In this document: piece after piece, positions 8,666 through 17,289 of the stretch
Layout of the letters: every line of letters starts with the position of its first letter
Position numbering within the stretch: the first letter of the stretch is position 1
From: an uncultured Collinsella sp.
Lineage (GTDB): Bacteria; Actinomycetota; Coriobacteriia; Coriobacteriales; Coriobacteriaceae
Length of the DNA stretch: 57,208 nt
Direction: 5' to 3'
Assembly (NCBI GenBank): GCA_934654765.1
Contig: CAKUGX010000001.1
Coordinates: 1 to 57,208, forward strand
Program-made: the position numbers and the translations under genes
The notes under the pieces: model-generated
What the model was told of the DNA's origin: nothing
What the model saw: only the letters and a program-made list of their open reading frames with translations
Database searches by the model: none

Positions 8666-9042
8666 CGTGTTCGCGAGTCGCCTGCCAAGAATCACGCCCA
8701 TCTACTACGTTTAACTGTGCACCTCAAACCATGACGCATTCGCTAAAAACAAAAGCGCAGGTAGAGAGCCTGCCGGTTTTTGAGAATCGGGGGTATGGAC
8801 AGGGGTGTCAGGTTAAACGTAGTAAATGGGCCGATTTCGTGGCGAGCATCCTCCGCAAATCCGTGGGGAACGAAGGAAAAGGGCTCATAAAGGTAGTCAA
8901 AAGAGCCCCGTCCCAAATTGACTGGTCTTGCGGCTTTATGGTGCGATAGGGCTTGTGGGGCGGGTGGGGGTCGGTCCGTGGTAGACTATCGTGCAACGTT
9001 TGTTCATCGCGCGGAATCATTGCCGCGAGAAAGGGTTGCGCC
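8666..9042. other. Intergenic region with structured palindrome, upstream of xpt
   Basis: 377 bases. The first part is the long palindrome listed at 8682-8846. A second hairpin, GGGCTC (about 8880) with GAGCCC (about 8907), follows. No purine riboswitch core was recognised before xpt. A 72-codon open frame at 8731-8949 coincides with the palindrome and is not called. Confidence 0.5.
8682..8846. repeat. Long imperfect palindromic element (about 165 bp)
   Basis: The core arms are 8697-8715 and 8812-8830 (CCCATCTACTACGTTTAAC against its complement, 18 of 19 matching), and weaker pairing continues outward to about 8682/8846. Inside, ATTC..AAAAAC (about 8738) pairs with GTTTTTGAGAAT (about 8776), and GCAGG/CCTGC makes an inner hairpin at 8757-8773. 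The whole can fold as one long stem with internal loops. It resembles a non-autonomous repeat or structured RNA rather than a gene. Confidence 0.65.
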
Positions 9043-9621
9043 ATGCAGGAGCTTGAGGATCGTATTCGCCGTGACGGCATCGTAAAGGCCGGTAACGTCC
9101 TTAAGGTTGATGCCTTCCTCAACCACCAGTGCGACGTTGAGCTGTTCGACCACATGGGCGCCGAGTGGGCTCGTCTGTTCGAGGGCGTCGAGATCAACAA
9201 GATTCTGACGATTGAGGCTTCGGGCATTGGCATGGCCTGCATCGCGGCTCAGCATTTTGGCGGCGTGCCGGTTGTTTTTGCCAAGAAGGCCCAGTCCATC
9301 AACCTCGACGGCGAGCAGTATGCCACGACTATCTACTCTTTTACCAAGCAAAAGGAGTATCCGGTTATCGTGGGTAAGCGCTTCCTGTCCGAGGGCGACA
9401 AGGTCCTGATCATCGACGACTTCCTGGCCAACGGTTGCGCACTCGAAGGCCTTATCAAGATCTGCGAAGCTGCGGGCGCCGAGGTCTCCGGCATTGGCAT
9501 CGCCGTGGAGAAGGGTTTCCAGGGCGGCGGCGACAAGCTCCGCGAGCGCGGTTTCCGCGTTGAGAGCCTGGCCCGAATCGCCGATATGGACTGCGAGAAT
9601 GGCGAGATTACCTTCGCCTAA
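9043..9621 (+). CDS. xpt: Xanthine phosphoribosyltransferase
   Basis: 192 residues, matching Xpt of Gram-positive bacteria (about 190). The PRPP-binding loop is [12 protein letters not shown], with the family signature of two acidic residues, and the conserved [13 protein letters not shown] loop lies at about residue 62. It converts xanthine and PRPP into XMP in the purine salvage pathway. The start ATG at 9043 follows GAAAGGG and gives the family length; the in-frame sequence upstream is unlikely to be translated. No permease gene follows, and a terminator hairpin comes directly after. Confidence 0.93.
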   Translation: MQELEDRIRRDGIVKAGNVLKVDAFLNHQCDVELFDHMGAEWARLFEGVEINKILTIEASGIGMACIAAQHFGGVPVVFAKKAQSINLDGEQYATTIYSFTKQKEYPVIVGKRFLSEGDKVLIIDDFLANGCALEGLIKICEAAGAEVSGIGIAVEKGFQGGGDKLRERGFRVESLARIADMDCENGEITFA

Positions 9622-9648
9622 TCGCGCGGCACATATGATTTGCATGCG

Positions 9649-9684
9649 ATGTGACAAAGGGACGGTCCCTTTGTCACATTTTTT
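9649..9684 (+). terminator. Palindrome acting as terminator of xpt
   Basis: ATGTGACAAAGGGAC (9649-9663) and its exact complement (9665-9679) form a 15-bp stem followed by six T. The GGGAC..GTCCC core places it in the repeat family described under findings, so it appears to be a repeat that also serves as a terminator. Confidence 0.8.
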
Positions 9685-9704
9685 GTTTGGAGGGAGGTGT
9701 TGGT

Positions 9705-10085
9705 ATGGACGAGATCAAGATGGGATGGCGCGAGTATGCGTGCTATGCCGAGATGTCGGCCGAGGAATTGGCACGCGACTGCGAGGTGCAGGTGTTTCGC
9801 GCGACGGGTCCGGGCGGTCAGGGCGTGAACACGACGGACTCGGCGGTGCGTATGAAACATGTGCCTACGGGGATAGTCGTGACGGCGCGAGAGAGCCGTA
9901 GCCAGTTTCAGAATCGTGCGAGCTGCCTGCGCAAGCTGAAGGCCGAGCTCGAGCGTCGCGGCCGTCCGCCGCGCCGACGTGTGAAGACTAAGGTGCCCCA
10001 ACGCTCGCGCCAGCGCAGGCTCAACGACAAGCACTTCAACGCCATCAAAAAGGCCAACCGCCGCAAGCCGGGCAGCGAAGATTGA
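9705..10085 (+). CDS. GGQ-domain peptide release factor-like protein
   Basis: 126 residues consisting only of the RF catalytic domain. The [16 protein letters not shown] motif holds the GGQ tripeptide that triggers peptidyl-tRNA hydrolysis, and a lysine/arginine-rich tail follows. The codon-recognition domains of RF1/RF2 are absent. Such proteins (ArfB/YaeJ, C12orf65, PrfH relatives) rescue stalled ribosomes; the short basic tail supports this, but the exact subgroup is not certain. The start ATG at 9705 has GGAGGGAGG seven to eight bases upstream, just past the xpt terminator. Confidence 0.85.
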   Translation: MDEIKMGWREYACYAEMSAEELARDCEVQVFRATGPGGQGVNTTDSAVRMKHVPTGIVVTARESRSQFQNRASCLRKLKAELERRGRPPRRRVKTKVPQRSRQRRLNDKHFNAIKKANRRKPGSED

Positions 10086-10096
10086 TCCCCTTTTAA

Positions 10097-10160
10097 GTTG
10101 CGGTGAAATAGGGACTGTTGGGCTGTCAAAGCCGCAAAACAGTCCCTATTTCACCGCAAC
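10097..10160. repeat. Palindromic repeat, family member 1 (23-bp arms)
   Basis: Arms at 10097-10119 and 10138-10160 are perfect complements beginning GTTGCGGTGAAATA and continuing GGGACTGTT, around an 18-base loop. It lies between convergent genes. The same outer arm recurs at 40,339 and 41,624. Confidence 0.9.
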
Positions 10161-10170
10161 ATAGAAGGAG

Positions 10171-11133
10171 CTAGCGGGTTGGGCGCCAGACCTCGAGGGC
10201 GGCGGGGAAGATGTCGACCTCGATGCGGGAGGCGACGATGGCTTCGCCGTCGGCTTGGATGGGGTAGTTGGGCTCCTCGAAGGTGAGTTCGGCATGGCGG
10301 CAGCGGCGCATGCGCACCGGCGGAAGCTTGGTGTGGTGGCCGTCCTTGGCTGAAAGGAACATGGGCAGGGCGACTGCACGGGGCACGGGACCGCATGCGT
10401 AACAAACGTCGAGGATACCGTCGCAGGGGTCGGCGTCAGGGCAGATACGATAGCCCGAGCCATAGGTGGGGCCCAGCTGGATGGCCATGATAATCGCCCG
10501 CACGCGCTCGGCGGGCGCGCCGTCAAAGCTAACCGTCATGGGGTAGTTGCGATAGCGCAGGCCAAACTGCTCCAGGCCCGAAAGGGTATAGAGCGGAGCA
10601 CCCGTTAAGCCGGTCTTCTTCCGTAGCTCGGTGGTACCCAGGCCGATGGCGGCGTCAATGCCGACGGAGAGCGTCTGGTCGTAATGCTCGACGGTCGCCT
10701 TGCCGCTGCCGCTTGCAGGGTTCCACGAGCGAATGCGCCCGATGTCCTGACGCTGCAGCTCGCAGGTGAGCAGGGCGCCAAAATCTTTACCGGAAAAATC
10801 GTCGATGCCGAGCGTCTGGGCAAAATCGTTGCCGGAGCCTACAGGCAGGACGGCAAGCGCCGGTCGGGCTGCCTCTTCTTGCGTCATCAAGCCATTGACG
10901 ACCTCGTGAATCACGCCGTCGCCGCCGAGTGCGATAACGGTGCGGTAGGCCGTTGCCTGGGCGGCCAGCTCCTTGGCGTGTCCCATACGCTCGGTCAGCA
11001 CTAGGTCAAACTGGGATGCGCGTGCAGTCATGTCCAAAAAGCGTTGCAGACGCTCGGCAACTTCGCGTGCCGCACCCGACTGGGCGGCTGGGTTGGCGAT
11101 GATGAGCGTGCGACCAAAATCAGTTGCGTGCAT
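10171..11133 (-). CDS. Diacylglycerol kinase-family lipid kinase (YegS/BmrU-like)
   Basis: 320 residues. The catalytic-domain motifs are GGDGVIHEVVNGLM (GGDG nucleotide loop) and LPVGSGNDFAQTLGI (the GTGND-type motif), in the usual order and spacing for DAGK_cat proteins, with a C-terminal beta-sandwich domain. It phosphorylates a lipid, probably diacylglycerol, at the membrane; the true substrate is not determined by sequence. The start at 11133 (MHATD) is preferred because GGGAG sits seven bases upstream; an in-frame extension up to 11205 is possible. The ClC-type gene lies just upstream on the same strand, 86 bases away. Confidence 0.85.
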   Translation of the reverse strand: MHATDFGRTLIIANPAAQSGAAREVAERLQRFLDMTARASQFDLVLTERMGHAKELAAQATAYRTVIALGGDGVIHEVVNGLMTQEEAARPALAVLPVGSGNDFAQTLGIDDFSGKDFGALLTCELQRQDIGRIRSWNPASGSGKATVEHYDQTLSVGIDAAIGLGTTELRKKTGLTGAPLYTLSGLEQFGLRYRNYPMTVSFDGAPAERVRAIIMAIQLGPTYGSGYRICPDADPCDGILDVCYACGPVPRAVALPMFLSAKDGHHTKLPPVRMRRCRHAELTFEEPNYPIQADGEAIVASRIEVDIFPAALEVWRPTR

Positions 11134-11219
11134 GGGGCGACTCCCGGCGTGTGACATGACAGTGCGGTCGCGCTCAGGTCGAATTGCCCCCGATTGTGGC
11201 TGCACGGCGATTATTACAT

Positions 11220-12641
11220 CTACTCTATCAGGTCGTTGTGGCGCTCGATAGCATCCGCTACCGTACCGCCCTCATCCACAATAAGCGAACGGCGCTTGGG
11301 CGAGATAATGCGCTGGGCGGGGTACACGCCGCGGTGTCCGCCGGTTAGGTAGCTGATAAAGGCCACGATGACAAAGAACCCGGCAGCCGTGCCGTGGAAC
11401 AGGTCGATGGCCATCATGCAGGTGGTGATGGGCACGTTGAGGCCGGCGCAGAACACGCCGAGCATGCCGAGAGCCGCCAGAAAACTGGGGTCAAGCCCGG
11501 TAAGGCAACCGATCCAGCCACCGAGTGCCGCACCGATGCCAAACAGGGGCGTGACCTCGCCGCCTTGGAAGCCCGCGCCCAGGGTAAGCGCTGTGACGAC
11601 CAACTTGATGGCTGCGTCCGCTAGGGTGGTGTTGCCGGCAAATCCGGCGCCGGAAAGCCACGTGGAAAGGCCGGCGTAGTCCCAGGCGTCGAGGAGGGTA
11701 TAGGCGGCCAAAACCACGATTGCGCCTATGAGTGCGCGGACGAGGTAATTGGTGATAAAGCGACCGTACAGGCTCTTGACGGTTCGAACCGACCAGGCAA
11801 AGAGGCGTGCCGTCAGACCGAAGATAATGGCGCTGATAACAACGATGACAACCGTCCGTGGTGTCATGTTGGGAACGCTGGCGATAACATTCGCTTCGTA
11901 CTCGGTACCCAGAGCGAGTGATGTGAAGTAGCCGGTAAACGAGGCGACCAGGCAGTAGATGCCCGCGGTGTAGTCGATCTTGCCGATAAAGCACATCTCC
12001 ATGCCAAAGAAAGCTCCGGCAAGGGGCGAGCCAAATACGGCGCCAAAGGCCGACGAGATGCCGGCGAGCATGAGGTCGTGGTGGTCATGCTTTTTGAGGT
12101 GGGCGAGGCTCGAGATGTTGCTGGCGATGGTGCCGCCAATCTGCACCGCGGCTCCCTCGCGACCGGCCGATCCGCCCGTTAGGTGCGTGAGAGTGGAGCA
12201 GACGAAGGTGAGGACGGCCATGCGGGCATGGATGAGGCGGGTTCCCAGGGCGGAATCGATGACCAGGTTGTTGCCTCGTTTGGCGGCAAGGCCGTGGTTT
12301 TTGTACACCCATGCGGTGGCAACGCCCACAACGGGAAGCAAGGCGTAGACCCACGCATGGTGCTCGCGATAATCGGTCGCGATATTCAGCGAGGCCAAAA
12401 ACGCCCAAGCGGCAATGCCCATGGCGAGCGAGACGATGAAGACGAGTACGAGCAACTTGGCGCTCGCGAGTAGGTTGCGGGCGTTGCGGCGCGTGTCGGC
12501 AGCCAAGAGATGCTCGGAGCGGGTGAGCTGATGCCTGCCGGCCATGATGACGTCGTTAAGGGAGAAGAAGCCGCCGTCGTCGAGCGGCTGGGAGTTGTCT
12601 TGCTCTTTGCTTTCGCTGTCTGATGTGTCGGTAAAAGCCAT
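11220..12641 (-). CDS. ClC-family transporter, probably the fluoride/proton antiporter subgroup
   Basis: 473 residues with about ten membrane helices. ClC motifs are GNNLVIDSALG (in place of the chloride-type GSGIP), GGSAGREGAAVQIGG (containing the gating Glu of GREG), GSPLAGAFFGMEM, and GFQGGEVTPLFGIGAALGG. Asn in the first motif and GGEVTPLF in the last are known for the CLC-F branch, which expels fluoride, so I favour that over a chloride channel. No fluoride riboswitch was found before it. The start ATG has GAGGA upstream, and a TATAAT element lies at 12672-12677 on the minus strand. Confidence 0.8.
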   Translation of the reverse strand: MAFTDTSDSESKEQDNSQPLDDGGFFSLNDVIMAGRHQLTRSEHLLAADTRRNARNLLASAKLLVLVFIVSLAMGIAAWAFLASLNIATDYREHHAWVYALLPVVGVATAWVYKNHGLAAKRGNNLVIDSALGTRLIHARMAVLTFVCSTLTHLTGGSAGREGAAVQIGGTIASNISSLAHLKKHDHHDLMLAGISSAFGAVFGSPLAGAFFGMEMCFIGKIDYTAGIYCLVASFTGYFTSLALGTEYEANVIASVPNMTPRTVVIVVISAIIFGLTARLFAWSVRTVKSLYGRFITNYLVRALIGAIVVLAAYTLLDAWDYAGLSTWLSGAGFAGNTTLADAAIKLVVTALTLGAGFQGGEVTPLFGIGAALGGWIGCLTGLDPSFLAALGMLGVFCAGLNVPITTCMMAIDLFHGTAAGFFVIVAFISYLTGGHRGVYPAQRIISPKRRSLIVDEGGTVADAIERHNDLIE

Positions 12642-12853
12642 GGTGTCCTCTTCTTTGGTTACAACGCAAGCATTATAGAGCGTGACAAACGCGTCAAGCC
12701 GGTGGGTTGGTTTCGGTTCTGTTTCGTGCCCTGTAACCGACAGGTGTATTCGCGAGTGCGGACCGTCTCGCGGTCGAGCGACAGGGGATTATACTGAATA
12801 AAACATAAAGAATCGGCGCCCTTGTTACGCGCCGCGATCTGTAAGAGGTGCAT

Positions 12854-14116
12854 ATGGCAGAGAAGCTCATTCCGTTGGAGGACGCGCAGGCAATTGTCTT
12901 GTCACATGTGAGTCCGACCAGGGTTGTCGAGATTCCCGTATGGCAGGCGGCCGGCCTTCCCTTGGCAGAGGAAGCCGTGGCCGATATCGACATCTCGCCA
13001 TTTGCTAACAGCGCCATGGACGGGTATGCCGTACGCGCCGCAGATCTTGCTACGGCGTCAACCGATGCGCCGGTGACGCTTTCCGTTGTTGGGCACGAGG
13101 CGGCGGGTCATGTGTTTGAGGGTACGATCGGCGCGGGCGAGACGGTCCGCATTATGACGGGCGCGCCGGTGCCAGAGGGCGCCGATGCCGTGGTGAAGTA
13201 CGAGATCGTCGACGTGCTCGACGGCGACGGCAATGAGGGTTCGCACGTCCGCTTCTCGGCGCCGGCTAAGGTGGGGGAGAACGTTCGCTCTGCTGCCGAA
13301 GAAGCCCATGCCGGCGACGTCGTGATGCGTGCCGGTGAGGTTGTGGCGCCGGCTGGTGCGGGCCTGCTGGCAAGCGCCGGATACGCGAGCGTGAAGGTTC
13401 ACGCCGCACCGCGCGTGGGCATCATCTCGCTGGGCACGGAGCTGGTTGCTCCAAGTGAGCTTCCGGCGCGTGGCCAGATTCGCGATTCCAACTCCTCGGC
13501 GTTGATGGCCGAGGCACTCGATGCCGGTGCCGAGCCTGTCTTCTATGGCATTGCGCCCGACGACGAGCAGGCGATATCCGAACTCGTACACCGCGCGGTG
13601 CGCGAGTGCGATTTTGTCATTACGAGCGGCGGGGCCTCGGCCGGAGACTACGATTACGTGACGGCGCTGGTCCAGCGCGAAGGCGAGGTCCTGTTCGATC
13701 GCATCTCGATGCGTCCCGGCAAGGCCATCACGTTTGGCCTGCTCGGCGGCAAGCCGTACCTGGGGCTTTCGGGCAATCCGGCGGCGGCCTACGTGGGCTT
13801 TGAGGTGCTCGCGCGCCCGGCGATTCGTAAGATGCGCGGCTTTGCCGAGGGGGCGCGTCCTATGCAACAGGCAATGCTGACACACGGAGTGAAGAAGCGC
13901 CAGGACCGTCGATTCTATGACCGCGCCACGGTTGCGCGCGATGCCCAGACCGGCGAGCTTATGGTGACTGAGGCCAAGAGCCAGAATTCGGCGCTGCTTG
14001 GCACGATGCAGCGCGCGAATTGTCTGCTGCGCATTAACGAGGGCCCGTGCGAGCTCGAGCCGGGCGATGTCGTGGATGTCGTCCGCGTCGACTTGCCCGA
14101 GGGCACCGTGCTTTAG
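12854..14116 (+). CDS. moeA: Molybdopterin molybdenumtransferase MoeA
   Basis: 420 residues, the usual MoeA length. It has the N-terminal MoeA linker domain with SAMDGYAVR, the MoCF-binding domain with VGIISLGTEL, SGGASAGDYD and SMRPGKAITFG, and the C-terminal MoeA_C beta domain. MoeA inserts molybdate into adenylylated molybdopterin, the last step of molybdenum cofactor synthesis. The start ATG at 12854 has AAGAGG five bases upstream. mogA/moaB follows 10 bases downstream. A TATACT element at 12790-12795 may be the -10 of its promoter. The product is needed by FdhF, encoded later in the window. Confidence 0.95.
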   Translation: MAEKLIPLEDAQAIVLSHVSPTRVVEIPVWQAAGLPLAEEAVADIDISPFANSAMDGYAVRAADLATASTDAPVTLSVVGHEAAGHVFEGTIGAGETVRIMTGAPVPEGADAVVKYEIVDVLDGDGNEGSHVRFSAPAKVGENVRSAAEEAHAGDVVMRAGEVVAPAGAGLLASAGYASVKVHAAPRVGIISLGTELVAPSELPARGQIRDSNSSALMAEALDAGAEPVFYGIAPDDEQAISELVHRAVRECDFVITSGGASAGDYDYVTALVQREGEVLFDRISMRPGKAITFGLLGGKPYLGLSGNPAAAYVGFEVLARPAIRKMRGFAEGARPMQQAMLTHGVKKRQDRRFYDRATVARDAQTGELMVTEAKSQNSALLGTMQRANCLLRINEGPCELEPGDVVDVVRVDLPEGTVL

Positions 14117-14126
14117 GAGGAGCGCT

Positions 14127-14606
14127 ATGGAGTTGAAGATATCGATCGTGACGTGTTCGGACACGCGCGACATCTCTCAGGACGAGGCCGGAGCCGCACT
14201 CGAGGAGCTCATTAAGGCGCAGGGCTGGACGGTCGCCTCGCACGTGGTTGTGCGCGACGACGTCGACGAGATCGGCGCCGCTATCGTGGACGCTGCCGAC
14301 GAGCGCCATGCCCATGTTGTGCTTACCTGCGGCGGCACGGGACTTTCGATGCGCGACGTGACGCCCGAGGCGACGCGCGCCGTCTGCGACCGCGATGTGC
14401 CGGGCATTGCCGAGGCGATTCGCGCGTACTCGATGACCAAGACGCGCCGCGCGATGCTGTCGCGCGCCGTGTGCATGCAACGCGGTCATACACTTGTCGT
14501 AAACTTTCCCGGATCCACCAAGGCAGCCCGCGAAAGCTGGGAGGCGATTGCCGACCAGCTGGAGCACGCGGCACAGATGACGGCGGGCGGCGGACACGCC
14601 AAATAA
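14127..14606 (+). CDS. Molybdenum cofactor biosynthesis protein MogA/MoaB
   Basis: 159 residues, a single MoCF-biosynthesis domain. The motifs TCGGTGLSMRDVTPEAT and NFPGSTKA are typical of MogA/MoaB, which adenylylates molybdopterin before MoeA adds the metal. The start ATG has AGGAGG seven bases upstream. It lies 10 bases after moeA and is almost certainly co-transcribed with it; a terminator follows. MogA and MoaB are hard to separate by sequence, so I give no symbol. Confidence 0.93.
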   Translation: MELKISIVTCSDTRDISQDEAGAALEELIKAQGWTVASHVVVRDDVDEIGAAIVDAADERHAHVVLTCGGTGLSMRDVTPEATRAVCDRDVPGIAEAIRAYSMTKTRRAMLSRAVCMQRGHTLVVNFPGSTKAARESWEAIADQLEHAAQMTAGGGHAK

Positions 14607-14619
14607 GTGTTTCACCTGC

Positions 14620-14653
14620 GGCGGAGTGACCCGAACGGTTGCTCCGCCTTTTT
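14620..14653 (+). terminator. Terminator after moeA-mogA
   Basis: GGCGGAG (14620-14626) pairs with CTCCGCC (14642-14648), and TTTTT follows. Confidence 0.85.
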
Positions 14654-14697
14654 GCTTGATGCCGAGGTGAAGTCGATGCGTGTCGTAATCTGAAAAT

Positions 14698-14717
14698 TTA
14701 TTCTCATGCGAGAATAA
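14698..14717. promoter_or_regulatory. Perfect palindrome upstream of modA, candidate operator
   Basis: TTATTCTC-ATGC-GAGAATAA is a perfect 8-bp dyad ending 28 bases before a TATAAT element (14746-14751). No good -35 box accompanies that -10. A site at this distance could bind an activator or repressor, for instance a ModE-like molybdate sensor. No regulator gene is in the window. Confidence 0.55.
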
Positions 14718-14745
14718 TTTCTCACTGCCATTATTCGCACTGAAG

Positions 14746-14751
14746 TATAAT
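14746..14751 (+). promoter_or_regulatory. -10 element of modABC
   Basis: An exact TATAAT lies 60 bases before the modA start. The -35 region (CACTGC/ACTGCC at 16-17 bases) is poor, which suggests a need for an activator. Confidence 0.5.
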
Positions 14752-14811
14752 TCGATTACAGAATAAAGCCTGCGGTGGGGTGCCCGGGCACAAGGTCCGA
14801 AAGGGTTCAAT

Positions 14812-15687
14812 ATGTTCGATATGGTTTCTCGCCGCGGTTTCGTTTCGCTTTCTGCCGCTGCTGCCGCCGGCCTTGGCCTTGCTGGCTGCTCGGGTAACAA
14901 GGAGTCCGAGTCTGCTGGTTCCGACGCCGGTTCTGTCAAGTCCTCCTCTAAGAAGAAGGCCGTCGAGCTGCAGATTTTCGCCGCCAACTCGCTCGAGAAG
15001 GCTCTGCCCGAGGTCCAGGAGCTCTACACCGACCAGACCGGCACCACCTTTGCCGACACGCAGTTCAAGGCCTCTGGCGACCTGGTCGAGCAGATGAAGG
15101 CCGGCGCTGCCGTCGACGTGCTCATCACCGCTTCCAAGGGCACCATGGACGATGCCGAGACTGCCGAGCTCGTCGACACCGACACCCGTGAGGACATGTT
15201 CGTCAACGACCTCGTAATCATCCGCGCCGAGGGCTCCGACACCAAGGTCGAGGCCATCGCCGACGTCGCGAACCTGGACGGCAAGATCGCCATCGGCGAT
15301 GCCAAGACCGTTCCGGCCGGCAAGTACGCCAACCAGGCGCTGGCCTCTGTGGGCCTGTACACCGGCACCGAGGGCGACGACGGCGAGTACGCGCCCGAGA
15401 TTGCCGACAAGGTCGCGCTGGCCGATAAGGTCGGCACCGCTGCCGCCTACGTGTCCACGGGCGACTGCGTGGCAGGTTTTGTCTACAGCTCCGACATCTA
15501 CCGCTACGACGGCATCGAGGAGGCCTTCGTGTGCCCCGAGGATTCGCACAAGCCCATTGTGTACCCGGGTGCCGTGGCCGAGAGCTCCGAGCATGCCGAC
15601 GAGGCCAAGGCGTTCATCGACTTCTGCCTGTCTAACAAGAAGGCGCAGAAGATTTGGGCTAAGTACGGCTTTGAGCTTTCCGAGTAG
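14812..15687 (+). CDS. modA: Molybdate ABC transporter substrate-binding lipoprotein ModA
   Basis: 291 residues. The N-terminus carries a Tat-like SRRGFVSL motif, a hydrophobic stretch and a lipobox LAGC with lipidated Cys26. The mature part is a class II periplasmic-binding fold: FAANSLEKALPEVQ, DVLITASKGTMDDA, and the FIDFCLSNKKAQKIWAKYGFE ending seen in ModA/WtpA-like proteins. It captures molybdate or tungstate outside the cell for ModBC. The start ATG at 14812 follows CGAAAGGG; Met at codon 4 is an alternative. A hairpin separates it from modB, so the binding protein may be made in excess. Confidence 0.9.
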   Translation: MFDMVSRRGFVSLSAAAAAGLGLAGCSGNKESESAGSDAGSVKSSSKKKAVELQIFAANSLEKALPEVQELYTDQTGTTFADTQFKASGDLVEQMKAGAAVDVLITASKGTMDDAETAELVDTDTREDMFVNDLVIIRAEGSDTKVEAIADVANLDGKIAIGDAKTVPAGKYANQALASVGLYTGTEGDDGEYAPEIADKVALADKVGTAAAYVSTGDCVAGFVYSSDIYRYDGIEEAFVCPEDSHKPIVYPGAVAESSEHADEAKAFIDFCLSNKKAQKIWAKYGFELSE

Positions 15688-15719
15688 TGCGAAACTTCGC
15701 TGCATAACGATATGCTTGA

Positions 15720-15747
15720 GGGCGGGCGTTCTTGCGATCGCCCGCCC
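15720..15747 (+). terminator. Hairpin between modA and modB
   Basis: GGGCGGGCG (15720-15728) and CGCCCGCCC (15739-15747) form a perfect 9-bp stem with a 10-base loop. Only TATTTA follows, so termination is probably partial, or the stem protects the modA mRNA 3' end. Confidence 0.6.
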
Positions 15748-15804
15748 TATTTAGATTGAAGCGGCGTACCCGCGCGCCGTTGCCCTGTATTTGAGGAGTC
15801 GCCC

Positions 15805-17286
15805 GTGTCAAGGAAAACGATTCGCCTGCTCGCTGCGCTGGCGGCGGTTCTCTTTGCGTTTACCTCACTGCCCGGAGTTGCTTGTGCCGAGGCGCTTTTT
15901 GCCACTGCCGACGGACGCCAAGCGACAGAGGACTCTGCGCTTATCGATGGCGTCGATTTTGGCCTCAACGCCTTTGAGCGCAACGCCAAGGGCACGGCCC
16001 GCTCGTTTGCCGACCAGCCCGAGGGTTATCGTTTTCCCATCTACAGAAAGACGTCGCTCGTAACGGTGACCACGCCTACGAGCATCGTGGTGTGGGTCGA
16101 TGCGCATGCCGCCAAGGAAGCGGGCCTCGATATCGCAAATGCCTCCGACCAAAAGGCGCTCAAGAAGATGCTCGCGGGGCTCGATAAGTCTCACTCCATG
16201 GGAGGCGCGCTGCTGGAGGACTCCAAGCTCGAGTGGGTGTTTACCTCGGACAATGAGCTGGTACAGGGCGATTACCGTTATCTGTTTAAGGTGAAGGGCG
16301 ACGACGGCGACTACTACACCGTCGTGAATGCCGCGGACGCCGCAAACCCCGGGCTCAATCTGGGTGACGGAGCCCTGTGGAGCGATAACACCGCCTTGGT
16401 GCCGTATGCGAGTGTCTCGACGACGGAGCCGCCCTCGCTAGCGGAGCGCGCCGCGACCTTCTTTGGCAGTATTGACTACCGCCCGTTTTGGGTGTCCATC
16501 AAGACGAGTGGTCTCGCCTTGGTGATCGCGTTCGCGCTGGGCCTGTTTGCCGCATGGAAGACCATGGGCACCACGAGCCGCGTGAAGGGCCTGCTCGATT
16601 CGGTCTTCACCATCCCTATGGTGCTGCCGCCCACGGTCTGCGGCTTTCTTCTCCTCATGCTGTTCGGCCGCTCGACCGGGGTGGGCCAGTGGCTGATTGC
16701 GCACGGCATCTCGATTGTCTTTACGTGGCCGGCGGCGGTGATCTCTGCCGTGGTGGTGTCGTTCCCGCTCGTCTATCGTACGGCACTCGGCGCCTTCGAG
16801 AGCCTCGACACGCAGATGCTCGATGCAGCGCGCACGCTGGGCTGGTCCGAGCGACGCATCTTCACCAAGCTCATGATGCCCCTCGGCTGGCCCTCCATTG
16901 CCGCCGGCACGGTGCTCGCCTTTGCCCGCGCCATGGGAGAGTTTGGCTGCACCCTGTTCTTTGCGGGCAACTATGCCGGCATTACGCAGACCATTCCCAT
17001 CGCCATCTACTTTGAATGGATGGGCGGCAAGACGTCGGTGGCGCTCTTTTGGGTCGTCGTCGTGATCGTCTTTAGCTTCTTGGTCATCCTGTTCATCAAC
17101 ATGTACACGGCGCATTCGCAAAAGTACCGCGAGCGCGGTCTTTCCCGTGCGGAGCGCAAGCAGGCCAAAGAGCTCGCTGGGCAGGGCGATTCGCTCGACC
17201 CCGTCGGTGGCGATGCTCTGCGTATCGATCGTGAGGCGCTGGCCGAGCTTATGCGTGACGACGCGGTCGCGAAAGGAGGTCGATAG
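15805..17286 (+). CDS. modB: Molybdate ABC transporter permease ModB with N-terminal ectodomain
   Basis: 493 residues, about twice the normal ModB length (about 225). Residues 1-28 are a signal peptide or first helix. Residues 30-215 form a predicted extracytoplasmic domain without membrane segments. From about 222 on it is a canonical ModB permease: FTIPMVLPPTVCGF, the EAA-type loop DAARTLGWSERRIFTKLMMPL, then RAMGEFG. A charged tail of about 45 residues follows the last helix. The start is GTG at 15805 with GAGGAG upstream. modC begins 3 bases after the stop. The ectodomain could interact with ModA, but its function is not recognised. Confidence 0.88.
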   Translation: MSRKTIRLLAALAAVLFAFTSLPGVACAEALFATADGRQATEDSALIDGVDFGLNAFERNAKGTARSFADQPEGYRFPIYRKTSLVTVTTPTSIVVWVDAHAAKEAGLDIANASDQKALKKMLAGLDKSHSMGGALLEDSKLEWVFTSDNELVQGDYRYLFKVKGDDGDYYTVVNAADAANPGLNLGDGALWSDNTALVPYASVSTTEPPSLAERAATFFGSIDYRPFWVSIKTSGLALVIAFALGLFAAWKTMGTTSRVKGLLDSVFTIPMVLPPTVCGFLLLMLFGRSTGVGQWLIAHGISIVFTWPAAVISAVVVSFPLVYRTALGAFESLDTQMLDAARTLGWSERRIFTKLMMPLGWPSIAAGTVLAFARAMGEFGCTLFFAGNYAGITQTIPIAIYFEWMGGKTSVALFWVVVVIVFSFLVILFINMYTAHSQKYRERGLSRAERKQAKELAGQGDSLDPVGGDALRIDREALAELMRDDAVAKGGR

Positions 17287-17289
17287 GCC

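Noticed and set aside
8731..8949. 72-codon plus-strand frame upstream of xpt
   Set aside because: It coincides with a long palindromic element and has no Shine-Dalgarno or recognisable domain.
12642..12853. Fluoride riboswitch before the ClC-type gene
   Set aside because: The GG-GATGG..CTCC-type conserved core of the crcB motif was not found on the minus strand.
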